Source: Zychaea mexicana
Taxonomy: Eukaryota; Mucoromycota; Mucoromycetes; Mucorales; Lichtheimiaceae
Direction of reading: 5' to 3'
Length of the DNA stretch: 64,000 bases
NCBI RefSeq assembly: GCF_025766255.1
Contig: NW_026516831.1
Location: 17,458 to 81,457 of the forward strand
Shown here: in pieces, positions 33,064 through 46,274 of the stretch
Numbering within the stretch: the stretch's first letter is position 1
How the letters are laid out: every line of letters begins with the position of its first letter
Made by a program: the position numbers and the translations under genes
The notes under the pieces: model-generated
The model's input: only the letters and a program-made list of their open reading frames with translations
Databases searched by the model: none
Told to the model about the DNA's origin: nothing

Positions 33064-36000
33064 CCAAAAAGTGTTCTTTCGTTCAAACGTGCGTTACGTT
33101 TCAGACTTTCACATGTTTCGAATTCTGCGTTGCTGTTTGTTGTTGATGAGTGTCTCGTTGCTGCTGCTGTTGTTGTTCTTGTTTACATTACTTTGTACTA
33201 CACGTCCTTCATGCAAAGTGTATGTGCATCTTCTTGTCGATCACATAGAGCCGAGCCCCTTTTCATCCTTCCAGTTATACCCATATCCAGTGAGAGCAGC
33301 TGCCCTGCAGCATGTGCCCTATACCACCGACTAATGCATCCGTCAAGATACTCGTAATAAGTAGAAAAGAAGTAGAATTCGTAAACGTCGCGCATCGCGC
33401 CTGGGCTGCTATAACCATTACCCCTATCAAGTTACATAACCATAGTACGCGCTTCATGTCCACATACACTAAATATTATGGTTACAGCCGTTATTGTTAT
33501 TGTTACCGTGTGGCTAACCCCCCTAAAATGTTGTATGAGGCCGCTTGAAATGAGCTTCAATAGGAAAACGTGAATAGCGTCGATATCACATAGTACACGT
33601 GGTCGGGTATATGGCGGACGCTTGAATTACATAGGATCGTCTACAATTGTACTACGTACTTAATAATAGATATTCGTTACATTGACCATTTCAGTGCTCA
33701 CACACCCTTATTATTTATTAGAGTAGGCTCTATATTAGCAAGTAAGCCTAACGGATGGTTCGTGAGGCATACTCAAAAAGAGTATACGCTACTGCGGCGA
33801 CTGATAGATGTAACAACGCATCGCTGTGTATCTGCTTTTAAGGAGGCCCTTCGTCAGTTTAAATCGTTGGAATGATGGCTGTTTTCGATGGTGATCGATA
33901 CAAGAAATGATAACTTTTGTTACAGTAGCAATGTCACCATTAGACAACAGCATACTGATATTAGTAGTTAAATATACAGTAACGGAGGAAGTCAGAGGGG
34001 TTGGGGCTGCTTGGCTTTATGTCTGTGTTGACAAATACTATCCGCCGTAGGTAAGCTTTCTTTATCGGTTGATATGAAATGAATTGGACTACTGCAGACC
34101 ACCACTATGTACATATCAAAGCATCAAACGGACATATAACAAATAGAACCTGCAGTGTGCATGCAGAGCAAAAGACGCCCACTGATTAATGATGAAATAG
34201 CCAAATATGTGCTGCTCACAGGCTGAAAGCAACCATGATGACGTTAAACTCTAGTAATTTCTCATTCGCTTTTGGCATGTCACTTCCCGCAAGGGACGGG
34301 CATATTTAATACAACAGCAGAAGCAAGGAAGAAAAAGTTATATAGAGTATTTTTAGTAATTGTTACTTTAGACCGAAAAATTGAATAATGGGCTAAATTA
34401 CTAAAAGTACCTTTTTCCACTTAAATATAGAGTTGTAGTGTCCTTCCCCTTAAACTGTGGCAGGCTTCTTCAGCTCTTTCGTGGCCACCGTGAATGCCGG
34501 TCAATGTCTCTTCCTTGTCAAAGCTGTTACGATTCGCTAGTAAGAAGAACAGCAAAATCATTAGGAATTTTTGGGATTTTCTCTGCGCGAAGCAGCGAGT
34601 TGCTCGGTTGCCTTTTCGTTTAACCCCATGTACGTATGCGTCCAGAATTCGGCCAAAATTTCGAGCGTTTTTATAGTAACGAATAAGTACAGCTACGTAT
34701 ACATACATCGTCAGCTAATTCGCTGACAATAACAATGTAAAACATACGTTCGGCATTCTGTCGTTCTGGACAAGAGGACGCCGCCGATCCAAATTCTCTT
34801 TATCCAGTCAAGATAGCACAACTAACGACGTGTGTTGCTCATTTTGTCAGTCTCCATAGTCATTGTATACATTCTTTTTTGGTAGCTTGGCCGATATCAG
34901 AAGTTGTGGGGTTGAAAATCCTGCTTTTTATAAGAATAGATGCAGATCACTCTCTTACGGTAAATACTCATCCCCAAGAATGGCCAATATCCCAGCTCGA
35001 AAGATCTAATCAGTGGCCCCACCAACTTAAATTCCCGTTCCTCACCTTTTTGCAGAATTCCTTTTTGTTGCAAGCTATTTGGACGATACTGCAGCCTTCA
35101 CGTTGCTACGATGCTAGACTGAGGTGAAAACACCACGATGCTTAACAAAATATAAAGAGAACAGTAGAAAGAGGGTGCGAGATCTGATTGTAAATCAAAA
35201 GAAGCGATAGCGAAGCGTGAGAAACTTGATGAGATTTGATTGTGTTGTCAAAGTGTCAAAGTGGAAGTCATACGCAGCAAACTGCGGGCATCCGTACAGT
35301 CATATCGCGACGATTTAGTGTATAAAATATCAGCTTACATAGATGACATTGTTGCATATTGCATACATTTTATTATTGCATACGACAGCATTTCTTATCG
35401 TGCGAGGCTCATGAGCATCTTAAATACGAGGCGAACTGCAAAAAAAAATAGCATGAACAGTTTATTCGCTGGACACCAGCTGTGCAGCGCAATGCTGCAC
35501 AGTATCAGCCACTGCTTTATCTACGTTTACCATGTCTTTTTCAACAACTTAGCATTGCTCGCCATACCATGACGAACATCGTCTGACAACGATTTTCGGA
35601 CGGGGGAGGGCGCCGGGAGCGTTTTCACATTTTGATGTGCTTTTATGCAAAAAAAAAAATCCAGAGCACAATCAATTCTTTACCGGCTTTATAGCTGTCG
35701 TCGTCAGCGCGAGAGATAAGGTGATGACTTTCGTGTAGCAGAAAGTCAAAAAACGCCTGAGTTCGTGTAGGAGTCCAACGTGTGCTTCCTAATGAATGCC
35801 GCTTCTGCCTTCCTGGTTTCCATAGCAACAACAACAGCATGTTTGATTTTCATTCCCCGCAATACATTTTTCTTGGCAACGAATTTCCAGGAACCATACA
35901 TGTAGTACGGCAACTTCTTTCTAAGCGAAAAAAAAAATTGTCATTGGGATGGCCAACGTACGAAAAGTTTGAAATGCTAAATCTACGGTGAAGGGCGCCG

Positions 36001-38609
36001 AGGAAAGAAAGCGACGTCTTGCATTAGAGTGTTTATTTACGTTACACAGAGCAATGTGCAGGGGCTAAGATAACCCTAAACCCTTCCCTGTCAAAACACG
36101 GACGACAAGACGACGTAAACGTACAAAACTGCAATGGGGCGTTATCAGTTACACGTTTCAGCCGCCGGAGCAACTTTCGTTCTTTTTCCCTTTTCTTCTT
36201 ACATGTAAAATGTAAACAAATAAATGTGAGGTTCTACTGCCGCTTCATATTCAAGAGTGCAATATTCCAGCTCTCATTCCATGATGCCGGCTTAAACAAG
36301 AACCTTTCTTTTCCCTCTAAGAAACACGACGAAAGTCCAGCAAATAACTCAATACATCATAATAAAAAAATGCAAAAGTCATATCAGTGGCCCGCCACAT
36401 CGCGTTCCAGTTTTTTGACTCCGAATAAAGTATTGCCAGGGTGTCGTGTAAAAGTTTGTCGCTTTTAAATATTCGACTTGTGGTAGAAACTTCGGGGCAC
36501 AGAAAGCGTAGTCCGTCATGCCCCGACTACTTGGCAAATAGCTAAATAGCTGGTGTCGCCGAAAACAGCACGAACGGTATTTTCTTGCCTTCTAAGTAAT
36601 AGTTCAATATTCCAGTCCTGTTATATATTGTAATCGATAACTTTGCACAATAATTTATATACCTAGTTGGTTCTTAAGAAGGCACTAGCCTATAATAGAA
36701 GAACTGATAATATAGCGAATTGCAACTGTATGTTTGCTAGGTGCTCCTGTGCTGATGTCGGAGTCATTCCAGCGACTTCCATTATGATACGATAAAGCAT
36801 GTGTTAAGAAATGATGATGAAGGACGGACAGCCAACAGCTCAATAACAGTGAGATTTACAGGCAAGTTAAGCCTTCTTCAAAACGGAGAAAGTCAAAGGC
36901 GATAGCTAATCAAAAACCAATGACACCGCTACTAGAGCTTTGCATACGACGTTCTTCTGTTTCATATTATCCTCTATTATCCTGTGCGTTTGAGCCACAA
37001 ACCTTTCAAATAACTAGAACATTGACATTATATATTATCATCCATCATCGAACAGCCGAATCAGCCTGCCTTTGTAGGCCTTCCAATTTTTAAAAACAAG
37101 GTTTAAGGTGTACACTAAAAAGTGCACCTTCAACACGTGGCAGAAAGTGCACCACGTCCCACTTGAAAAATGCATAATTGACGGTAAAGAAGAATTAGTG
37201 TCCAGTCACAAAACAAACGAGTTGGTTACATTAGTTACCAAATTGAGAAAGCTCAAGTAGATCTTGAAAGAGAGCAACAAAAAACACACAATACGCCACA
37301 CTTTGTATGTCTTTTGTTAGATGCACCAGGTTCATCACTTGTCGATCAGATTAATAGAGTAATTGAACGTGTCGATGGGAACTTGTTATTCGTGAGAAGG
37401 GAGTCGCGTCAACAGCATATAGTTTTCCAGATAAGACGATGGAGCCGGAAGTATTTCAGTGCAAAGGTCGACTCATCGAGTGGGAGCGAATAGTAGTATT
37501 ACTGTACTAGTTCCGAAGCTGTAAGTCGTACCTTTTAAATGCACGAACATTCATTTCTCATTGTATCAAGGGTCCTTACGACACAAGTCAAGGGTCTTAA
37601 GTAGTATCTTGCGTAATGGTTCTTCTTCGTCATACAGCAGTCAAGAGATGTGCCCTTTGATATCTCGACGAATATAGCACTAGATAGAGCGAAATTTATA
37701 GACACCAATGCTACTACTACAGCCCCTTTAAAGAAGTGAGAACTCATGATATGTAAGTAATCGTATAATGAAGGCAGAACTACTGTGACTGTACTACAAC
37801 ATAAGTAGGTGCTATTGTAAAATCTAACTTGAAAGTAGGGATGCGAACTTTTAAAAATGCCAAGCAACAGCTTAAACAAAACAATCAATTGTCAGCAGCC
37901 CACCAACATGATATTGTCAAGTAAAAGATATCGATTAATCATTAAAAAGGAGAAATTCGGTAAAGCAACCATGCACGAAACATTGCTACAAGATCCAAAT
38001 TTGCAAACTTCATGTACAAAAGCCATTTTGAACATACTTCTTTAAAACCAATATAGCAAAATTCGAACTCGGTAGACATGGCGATAGTAAGAAGAAAATT
38101 CTTACTAGTGAGAAGTTGATCCTTATCTGGACAGCAATAGCAAAAATTGACTATTTTTTCCTTGCATTGAGAGTGGCTTACTTTTCAGATTTCGAATGGA
38201 ACAGTATAATACTGCTGCCTTTTCTCAGAATACCGAGAAAGTGACGGGGCACAGGTGTAGCTTACACATTTATTAAGTTTGTGCGACATAGATGGAGTGC
38301 TACAACCAGGTAATTCGGTAATAATCTGCCAGCCTGTGTCTAAATGGCAAAATTGGCTCGAGTCCTTGGCAGAGTAGCAGCAGTGGGATGATGAAAAAAA
38401 CAAGATAGTCATCACAGTAGTGATCGCTCATTTACCTGATGAGAGAGTCTCATACATGCAAGGGACAGTAGGAAAGCAAAGGAAAACGTGTCCTTATTGA
38501 CACTTTTGACACTAGAAAACAAAAGCTAAGAAGAGAAAAAAGAATATTAGTATCTGGTACACGCCCCTCATTATTAAATATGGCAACACTGGATGTTGCC
38601 TATCGCTTC
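33064..38609. other. gene desert, left part, with faint decayed coding traces
   Basis: No intact gene. A 110-codon plus-strand frame (35240-35572) contains YIDDIVAYCIHFIIAYDS, and an overlapping frame reads RWTPAVQRNAAQYQPLLYLR (about 35464-35523). A minus-strand stretch nearby (35643-35840) reads RWTPTRTQAFFDFLLHESHH. These look like eroded protein but match no family I can name. A cluster of short inverted repeats (AAGGTGTAC/GTGCACCTT, 37105-37130) is also present. Confidence 0.4.
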
Positions 38610-38988
38610 TATCACAGAATATAAATATCGTCATGAGCATACCTCGAACTCTGCTATAATCATCCCTCAGTCTAAATGATCATATGATATGATATGCATT
38701 ATATTAATTCCCCCAACATCAATATTGTCAATCATCATCACCTGACTTATCAACCTTAGTGCCAATATTTCCGTTTATTTACATCATTAAATTTTTGAAT
38801 AGAAAATGTATATGCCATACTCTTTAAATCATAAAACTTCAGTCAGTTATTATGTTTCTCGTTCTCTCCCTCATCATCTGGTCCCCTACCTCCCGGTTTC
38901 CTTCTGGACTTGTCCTGCTCTCGCTGGAAGCATGTAACACACTCTTGTCCGGCCTTTCTGTCTTGTATTGTCCTTATCGGCACCTTAT
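38610..38988 (+). repeat. dispersed LTR-like repeat, copy A
   Basis: About 380 bp clearly related to 46275-46690 in the same orientation. Shared blocks include a TATA-like box (AATATAAATA at 38619), AATGATCATATG, TTATCAACCTTA, TTTACATCATTAAAT, TCAGTTAT, CTCATCATC and GGTTTCCTTCT. TATA box followed by a short leader fits the U3/R part of a retrotransposon LTR. No gag-pol lies nearby, so this would be a solo or truncated LTR. The opposite strand carries a short frame that is also conserved (see findings). Confidence 0.55.
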
Positions 38989-39822
38989 AAATATACACAT
39001 TGAAATTACCACCTGGTATAAAGGGAAAAAAGGCCACAGTAGTCAACTGAAAAGTTAGACCTATACGCCCTTGACACTCTCAAAATTACCTCTTCTTCTT
39101 CCTTACCAAAATTTTGGGATATGTAATTGGAGCATCTATCTGGGAAGTAACACATGCTGGAAAAGCAGCACTTCATCGGGACCTCAGGTGCTAAATTTAT
39201 TTAACGATACTATAACGTTCAGCAATCTCTAGGAGTGCTTTTTCACCAGAATGGATACAGCAGCTATCAGAAAATGCATATCATGTCTCCAACTAGCTAT
39301 GAAAAACGATAGAAATTTGTCCAACGATCAAGTTAGTACTGTATACCAGTCCTTATGTTTAGGGTGACACATCTGATGATACGTATTTTTGGCGTCCTTT
39401 GTAGTCTAAAATACTTAGTTGACCTCTGAAATGTTTTGATGAGCAATACTGTATTGTACAAGACATAAATCTGAAAGCGTGACGAAAATAAAGTATGAGC
39501 CCGATATAAGAGGCGGGTCTTGATAATCTTGGATGTTTCTTAAATTGCTCAAATGTCCAGTTTTTTTATGGAAGACTGGCTTGGTCAGCGCCATCAGCAT
39601 ACGGTCGCTTCATTGCGGTACAGAGCTATTGATGCAATGGATGGTGTTGTTACAGAGAGGGGTAGTAGAACAATAGAATATAGAGTAGCCCAGTGAGAAA
39701 AGAGAAAATAAAATTAGAAGAAAAAATAGAGGTACAGTAGCATCAGGGAAGTCACAGTGCAAGAAAGAAAAAGCGAGAAGACATACAACAGAAGCAAGGG
39801 TGAAAATCAAGTCATTAGGTGT
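38989..39822. other. gene-less interval
   Basis: AT-rich DNA between the LTR-like repeat and the pogo-like element; nothing recognised. Confidence 0.4.
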
Positions 39823-39824
39823 TA

Positions 39825-40788
39825 CAGTTGTACCCCGGTTTTTGCAACCGAGGGTTTTCCGAATTTTTTTTTGCAAAAAGTGAGGATTTGCAAGTAACGA
39901 GGTAAACAATTCTGCTTCAAATAGACACTGGATAAGTCATCCTATTAACACTAGCCCATTGTTTATCTGTCAGAGATTATGTACGATACGTTCTGTGGGG
40001 ATATTCATACAGCTCTAAATGTTACTACATACTTGCATATATAAGACCGTTCTTTTATTAAGCTGTCTAGTGGTTTGATAATTATTAGCTCTTTTAAGCA
40101 TGACAAAATCGTTCCACAAGTTCACATCTAAGCAAGAGGAACCTACGACGAGCACTTGAGCGGGCGGTGGACGAAAACGCTGATTCGCCTATTTCAGGGC
40201 CAACGTCGAAGGAAAAACAGGTTGCAAGTGCAGGAGTTTTGAGCTTTTTGGATAATATCGATGACTGAGACTTAAAGAAGTCTTTGCGTAGGATTCAAGA
40301 GAGTCTCAGGCAGCAATCATTCTCCCGACAATCATCCCTTGATGATTTCTTCGATGTATGTAGTTGAAAGCTCATTTGAGCAAACATTTTATTTCTATAT
40401 CTATATGTAGTGTATTCACTTTTTCTTATATCTTCATCATTTCTTTTCTGGATTCAACCCAATCAGTGCTATATATGTGTCCCGATTCTACTGGCTCAAT
40501 TACCAAGTAATAATTTTTATTTCGACAATAGATACATCTTCATATTTACATATTTATCTTGCAGTAACCGTATCATTTTATTCCTCATAATCCACAACAG
40601 ATGCTTCTTTCAATTGATATTGCAAAAATTGAAGCTGTTTTTACCCCGATAACGTGCAAATCGTATAAACTCATTTGCAAGTTGCAAATTTGCGAAACTA
40701 CTAAGTTTTTTTTTGGATTTTTCAAAAAAAAGTTGCAGATATACGAGGAATTGCAAACCCGGGGGTTGCAAAAACCGGGGTACAACTG
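39825..40788 (+). mobile_element. pogo/Tigger-like deletion derivative
   Basis: A perfect 25-bp terminal inverted repeat (39825-39849 and 40764-40788; starts CAGTTGTACCCCGG) is flanked by TA on both sides (39823-39824, 40789-40790). Subterminal TTTGCAA words are repeated at both ends. The 964-bp interior retains only a fragment of coding sequence: about 40264-40357 reads LRRIQESLRQQSFSRQSSLDDFF, resembling the C-terminal tail of pogo-family transposases. CAG termini, TA duplication and that tail together support a pogo-like origin; the catalytic domain is gone. Confidence 0.75.
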
Positions 40789-40790
40789 TA

Positions 40791-43700
40791 TTATACAAAA
40801 AACACCACACTTAGCGGTGGGGTAAATATAGAGATGATTGTTGTGAAAGTGGCTCAGGGTCTATTAGGAGTGGTTCAACGTCGTTGTTGTAGTCAAGATT
40901 GGTGTGACTCAAGCGATCAATTTCGCCCAGTGTGGCGAGCGAGCTATCCAGACTTTGGACCATTTGCCCTCAGAGATTCCATGTTCTTTTGATCAATGAT
41001 GTGAGTATCTTGTGGAGAGGCCAGAGGATGGCCGATCGTAGGCTTGAGAGACGCCAGCACATCTCTCAGAAGAGGGCATGTAGTGTAATAGTGCTTCTAG
41101 TTGGTAGTAGTGCATCCGCCATCTAATTAGTCGATGTGGCCACGAGTTGTGGCTGGTATGTATAGGATTAAATCAATTAACCAAATATTCAAAGACATCG
41201 AATAGACTTTTTTTTAAGCTGTATAAACGTCATCTTGTTGTTATTTAATGGCTTGTTTGACAGGTTAGCTAAAGGTGTGCTGCTAGTGCATAGCCTTAGG
41301 TAGAGTTGGAACAATGGACTTGAAGTAGTTAGCTTCCTTTTATAAACGTCGATGGTCACCTTTGTAAATTGTAGAATGCCAAAAGAATGTTAACTCTTCT
41401 GATTGCAGTAGTATGGACACTGGAAGAGTCCTGGGATCGGGTCACAAACTTGGGCTGTGGAATGTGGAGGCGTGTTTTCATCGATGGGAGATTGGCTAAA
41501 GCCACGGGAACTCGTTAGGTATTTCGTTGCTGCATTGCAGTTGCAGGCCTTTTTGACACAGCTAGTCTGATTTTCTGCATTTTTCCTTGATATTCAGCTG
41601 TCAATGCTCTATTTAATTGCCAAAATTATATTCTAAGACCGATCAGATGAAGGTAGTATATGCTCAGAGAACCAGGCAGAACTCTTATTGTGCAGATACG
41701 AAGGTGTCAGAAGAGCAGAGGAGTGTCATACTGGCTATTGCTTTAGTAGTACATCGCTACAACTATTACCCTTGAATAACTAGCCATCAAGTCTCCTGCA
41801 ACAACATACTACTATTAAAAATGTATTGTGTAGGGCTCTACCTTGTCCGTGTCATTTCGTATGATGCTTTGCAAGAGGATTATTCGTTAGGGCTCTCGAA
41901 AATGATCGAGGAAGCACCCATATTTGAAGTATATCAAGTGCATTTACAAACTTCAGTTTAATAGATATAAGAGAAGCACTATGTTACAGATTCATGTGAT
42001 TCCAATGAAGTATATAGAGAATGCATTTAAGGATACATATTTTACTCTATAATAGCTGTTTTGTCGAGGATCGGAAATGGGACGAGATAATTCGTGAGAC
42101 TCTTAGCAGTCATGTTTTTATTATGAGAGAAACAGAGAGTTCCAAATATTCTTATTACTAGTTATTATATAGAGAAATTATCCTTGTGGAACTTGATTGA
42201 TGTCCTAATTCTCTGGATACAACAATAGCTTGTACGGCGCCCTCTTACTTCTTACTATATATTTTGTTATTTGTTATTAGTACTAGAAAAGTGGGGAAAA
42301 TTATCTAGGAACTATTCAATATAAAACAGACTTTGCTACATAGCATCTAGAATTATGCATTTTCAAAATGATAGTTTTGAGTCACATAATAATGATGCGA
42401 ATTCCCTTTGATTGATATAAAAATTCAGTGATATTTTCCTTAACAGTAATACTTCTATTTTTCCTTTGTCTCAAATATGCTTATTTTCCCAGTATGTCAT
42501 AACCATTGCTGTCCAGTATATTATATGGTGAAGAAGCGTAACTGCTTATCAAACCACTACAGCTATGCGTGACCATATTAAAATTGGTAGTAGGCAGCAT
42601 AAACAGTTTTCTATTATTTCGAAAAAAATAAATATGTAGAACGTATTTACAGATGTTATAGAGAAGTTTGTGCGCTATAAATTGTTAAAATAGCCATTTT
42701 AACAAAAAAATAAAAGAGCTCAAAGTTGAACAACTTCTAGTAAGTGAAGCCATCGAATGTGCAGCCTACTATAAGCTGAGGTGCCAACCAAATGCCGCGG
42801 ATTAGAGCTGCCTTCTTGTAGTATGTATCAAGTCTTGGCACACCACTTCTCAAACTAAACTGTTAGTTTAAGTGCTGTGATTATGTTTTATTGTTTCTCT
42901 GTGCTGTAATCTCTCGTCGTTTCTGGTGAGCATTGGTGTACACAGTAATAGTGTTCCAATGAAGAAGAGCCCTCATGAGAAACGAGAAACCCTGTGACAA
43001 ATTCGAGTCAGGTCAGTTTTTGACAGGTCAGTTCCATGATAAAATTGAACTGGAGCTGTCCTGGACCCAGTTTTCTTTGCTTGGAATTGAGAGCCGAGTG
43101 TATTATTAAGTGGCATTGCAATTGAGAACATTAAAGACAAGAGAAAAGAAATGGAGTTGGGAAGAATAAAGAAGGATTGTTGCTGAGCACACAACATCTA
43201 GTGCTGTGAACCAAAGGCATGCAACGTTGATTTCTCAGAAATTTATGTAAATGATATCACGTAAATGGTCCAGCAATCTCTTTTCTGGCAGACTCAAAGT
43301 CCCTTTAACAGAATCCATACTTAACATTCGACCATGCACGACTATGCTGGATACTGTACATCGAAAATGAAATGAAGCACAACTTTTATTCACAATCTTT
43401 GCTATGCACTATGGCAAATAATATGTATTTCCTTCAATTCCACGATGTTACGTTGTGTCTGACATAGTTAAGATCATAATGAAAGAAAAGGTCAATAGTC
43501 CAAGTTTAAATAAGGGTCGCTCAAGATCTTCTTAACTCATTTGAAGGAGCTTGCAGCTGGTGCCAAAAAACAAATAAAGTGAGCTGCTTCCAATGACGCA
43601 TGACTACGCAAACAAGTTCTTAAAGTGCGTTATGCTCTGCATAGTCCCAGATCTGTGATGAACAAAAGTGGCACAGCAAACCCCAGAAAGACAAGTCTCG

Positions 43701-44216
43701 CAAGTTAGACAGTGGCATGCTCATGTTACCTGGCAAAGGAGGAACTACAGGCTGTATTCAACAAAATTCTGACTGGTTGTACTGGCAAAACCACAAATGG
43801 ATGAAGGAGCTTCTGAATACTTGTACCAGCACACCCAGTAACCAAGGTATGCGTGTGAATGTCCGGCTCTTATTGTGAGAAGAAAATATCAAGGAATCCG
43901 CCAAGGGATGGATGCGAGCACAGGAACTAAATTTGTGTACTGCCCAGGACCTGAAAAACGCTCTACATACAAATAGCAATTATAATACCTGATCTGTATC
44001 CAGGCATACAAAATCCCACCATATCTGTTGCCACTAACAAGCATCAGTTGTATCATTGGGGCTTCCGTGGCTCGCCACAAAAGAAGGATGTATATAGTAT
44101 TATCATCATTATCAGTTTGTTATTGCTCTTTGATGGGGTCATCTTCTTTCGTTGTACATATACCGATCTTATGTATCTCTTTGTTAGGTCTATACAGATG
44201 GCCATGAGCGTGAAGA
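40791..44216. other. gene desert, central part
   Basis: No gene recognised. AT-rich sequence with short isolated frames. Some stretches near 43560-43760 look weakly protein-like (for example HAHVTWQRRN), but stops interrupt every frame. Confidence 0.4.
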
Positions 44217-44520
44217 TATGATGCAAGATTGGATAGAATGGGCTGCACTCATGGTGGCATATCATTGAAAAATGCACGAGTATGCCTCAGTGGATTTTCC
44301 GTAAGACGAGCCAACAACACTGGATGGACCAACTGGCAAAGAGCTCATATTGATGACACATGACAAGTGCACTTTCTATTCCAACGACGATATAGAGTAG
44401 AGCTTGGCTGGATCAAAATAAGGTGCCTCTTCGCATAGGTCAAGGCCCATCCCTTATGGTCAGTGGTCTCCTCTCTGTTTGCTATGGTCGCTTTGGTGTT
44501 GCCTGATGGTGTTCGTGAAA
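44217..44520 (+). pseudogene. decayed DDE-type transposase fragment
   Basis: Two adjoining frames carry pieces of a fungal DDE-superfamily endonuclease. The first reads MMQDWIEWAA (44217 on), then LDGPTGKELILMTHDKCTFY followed by SND. After a stop, another frame reads RAWLDQNKVPLRIGQGPSLM continuing VSGLL. The family pattern is THDExxFxxNDG...W...L..KGxGxSxMVS; here the Glu after THD is Lys. The LINE fragment is inserted about 100 bp downstream. Stops and a frame change make it non-functional. Confidence 0.5.
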
Positions 44521-44599
44521 ATACTGCTGGGTGTCCAGTAGAAGCTGTCGTCGTATATTAAATTATTGAACTCAGATTAATATAAATAAGCTCTCTATT

Positions 44600-45748
44600 A
44601 CAACTTATCATAGTTTTAGTCGTGCTCGCTGACGCCCAAGGTCTTTTGATTCCCATAGCCTTTGCCAGCTGCCGCACACCTAATTTAAAATCAATCAAAA
44701 CTCTACGCAATATTCTCAAGACCTGTGATTCATTGGCCTTGGATATTAACTTCAAGACGATCACTACTGACGCAGTTGCAGACTTGCCGCTCCAGCTAGT
44801 TTTTCCGAACAATCCGACCAGCCACCCAGTCACCAACTGCCGATACAATTGGACTGGTTTGCAGGTTAAACATAGCTTCACATTGGATCCTCACACCGGC
44901 CTGCTACGCCGTACCAAACACTCGCCACGCGAGCAACATCGTAATCGACTCCTCCGTTTTTTCGAATTATACCATCTGGGTCAGTGCTCTCTCGCAACCA
45001 GCTTCGTCCGCCATTTTTCAATACCTTTCGAGTCAACAGCGACGCACACAACGTTGCCTCTGGTGCGACCTACGACCCCAGGAATCACGTCCACCCTACC
45101 CTACTGACAGGAATTGCCATCGACGAGTTGACCAACCAATTGTATCGCCAAACCATCTCGCGCCTCTGCTAACATTACCTGTCACCTATCCACGGGCAAC
45201 CCGAGCAGCATGGAAACATTTTTGGAAGGCACCACTCCCGCACCGAGCACATACTGTTCTATGGCGTTTTTACCACAACAAGCTCCCCTGTCGCGCTCGT
45301 CTACACCAATTGATCCTGGACAGCTATCCCTCCGACTCATGCATTTTCTGTGACCGACGTGATACTGATCAACATTTTATCTGGACCTGTCCAGTCCAAG
45401 GAAATGCTCAGTCTGGGACCAAGTTACCGCCGTCTTTCTTGCCACACCTCATCTTCTTGACCACCAACACCTCCATCTTACACACACTACTCCGCCACAC
45501 ATTAACAACAAATACAAGAAGCTCTTTTTCCACCTATTTATTGCTTGTACTGCCCTCGCTATCTGGCAGGCGCACTGGAAACGTGTTTCTGAGGACGCCG
45601 ACTTCGTATCCAATCACGTTGGTCAACAGGCAGTGGGCATGCTCACCTGCCTGCACCAAGAACTAGCTTAATAGCACACTGTGTATCCCAATTAAATCGG
45701 TTTCTCACACCGATACAATAAAATTTCTTCTCACAACTTATCATAGTT
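44600..45748 (+). mobile_element. 5'-truncated LINE (non-LTR retrotransposon) with 16-bp target duplication
   Basis: The insert 44616-45732 is bounded by a perfect 16-bp direct repeat ACAACTTATCATAGTT (44600-44615 and 45733-45748). It encodes only the C-terminal part of a reverse-transcriptase protein in at least three frames: VLADAQGLLIPIAFASC (from 44624), WKHFWKAPLPHRAHTVLWRF (about 45210-45269), then CIFCDRRDTDQHFIWTCPV, a zf-RVT-type zinc knuckle. The tail reads LFFHLFIACTALAIWQAHWK. The 3' end has AATAAA at about 45717-45723. A 5' truncation plus target duplication is the signature of target-primed reverse transcription. Frameshifts show that it is dead. Confidence 0.85.
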
Positions 45749-46274
45749 CGTGAGTTCTTTTTCTCACTAAATGAAGGTCTCTTATATCACTTCCTTCTTC
45801 TTTCTATCATATAAGCATATATGGTATATTATATCGTCAGAAAGTAAAAAGCGCATCAGAAAATACTTGAGAACCAATGTAGGGGTTTTACATAAGTTGC
45901 GCAATGTCTTCTGAAATCATTCAAAACCGGCACATAAATCAGTAGAAAACCCCTCATAAAAAATAGAAAAGCTCTATAAAAATACCTTTTGCATAAATGT
46001 GCGACGTATGATAGACATCTAACCACATTTAAATGAGCTCTGATGCAGCAACCACGAACACCAAGTATCTTGCTAGCAAAGAGAAGCACTAATGGCGAAC
46101 GATCATACTGCTAAGGAAAAACGCCAACCAATAGCAAGTAGATAATACAATTACTGTAAAGGAAGAAAACGAAGAGAAGTAAAAGCCAATTTTACAATAA
46201 AAAGGTGATACCTAGAAGAGACGCTAAGAGCAAAAGTGCTTACTATAATTATAAAAGATAGGAAAGCCATTCTT
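45749..46274. other. gene-less interval
   Basis: AT-rich DNA between the LINE and the second LTR-like repeat; nothing recognised. Confidence 0.4.

Noticed and set aside
36071..36085. Interstitial telomere-like AACCCTAAACCCTT
   Set aside because: Only about two units; too short to mean anything.
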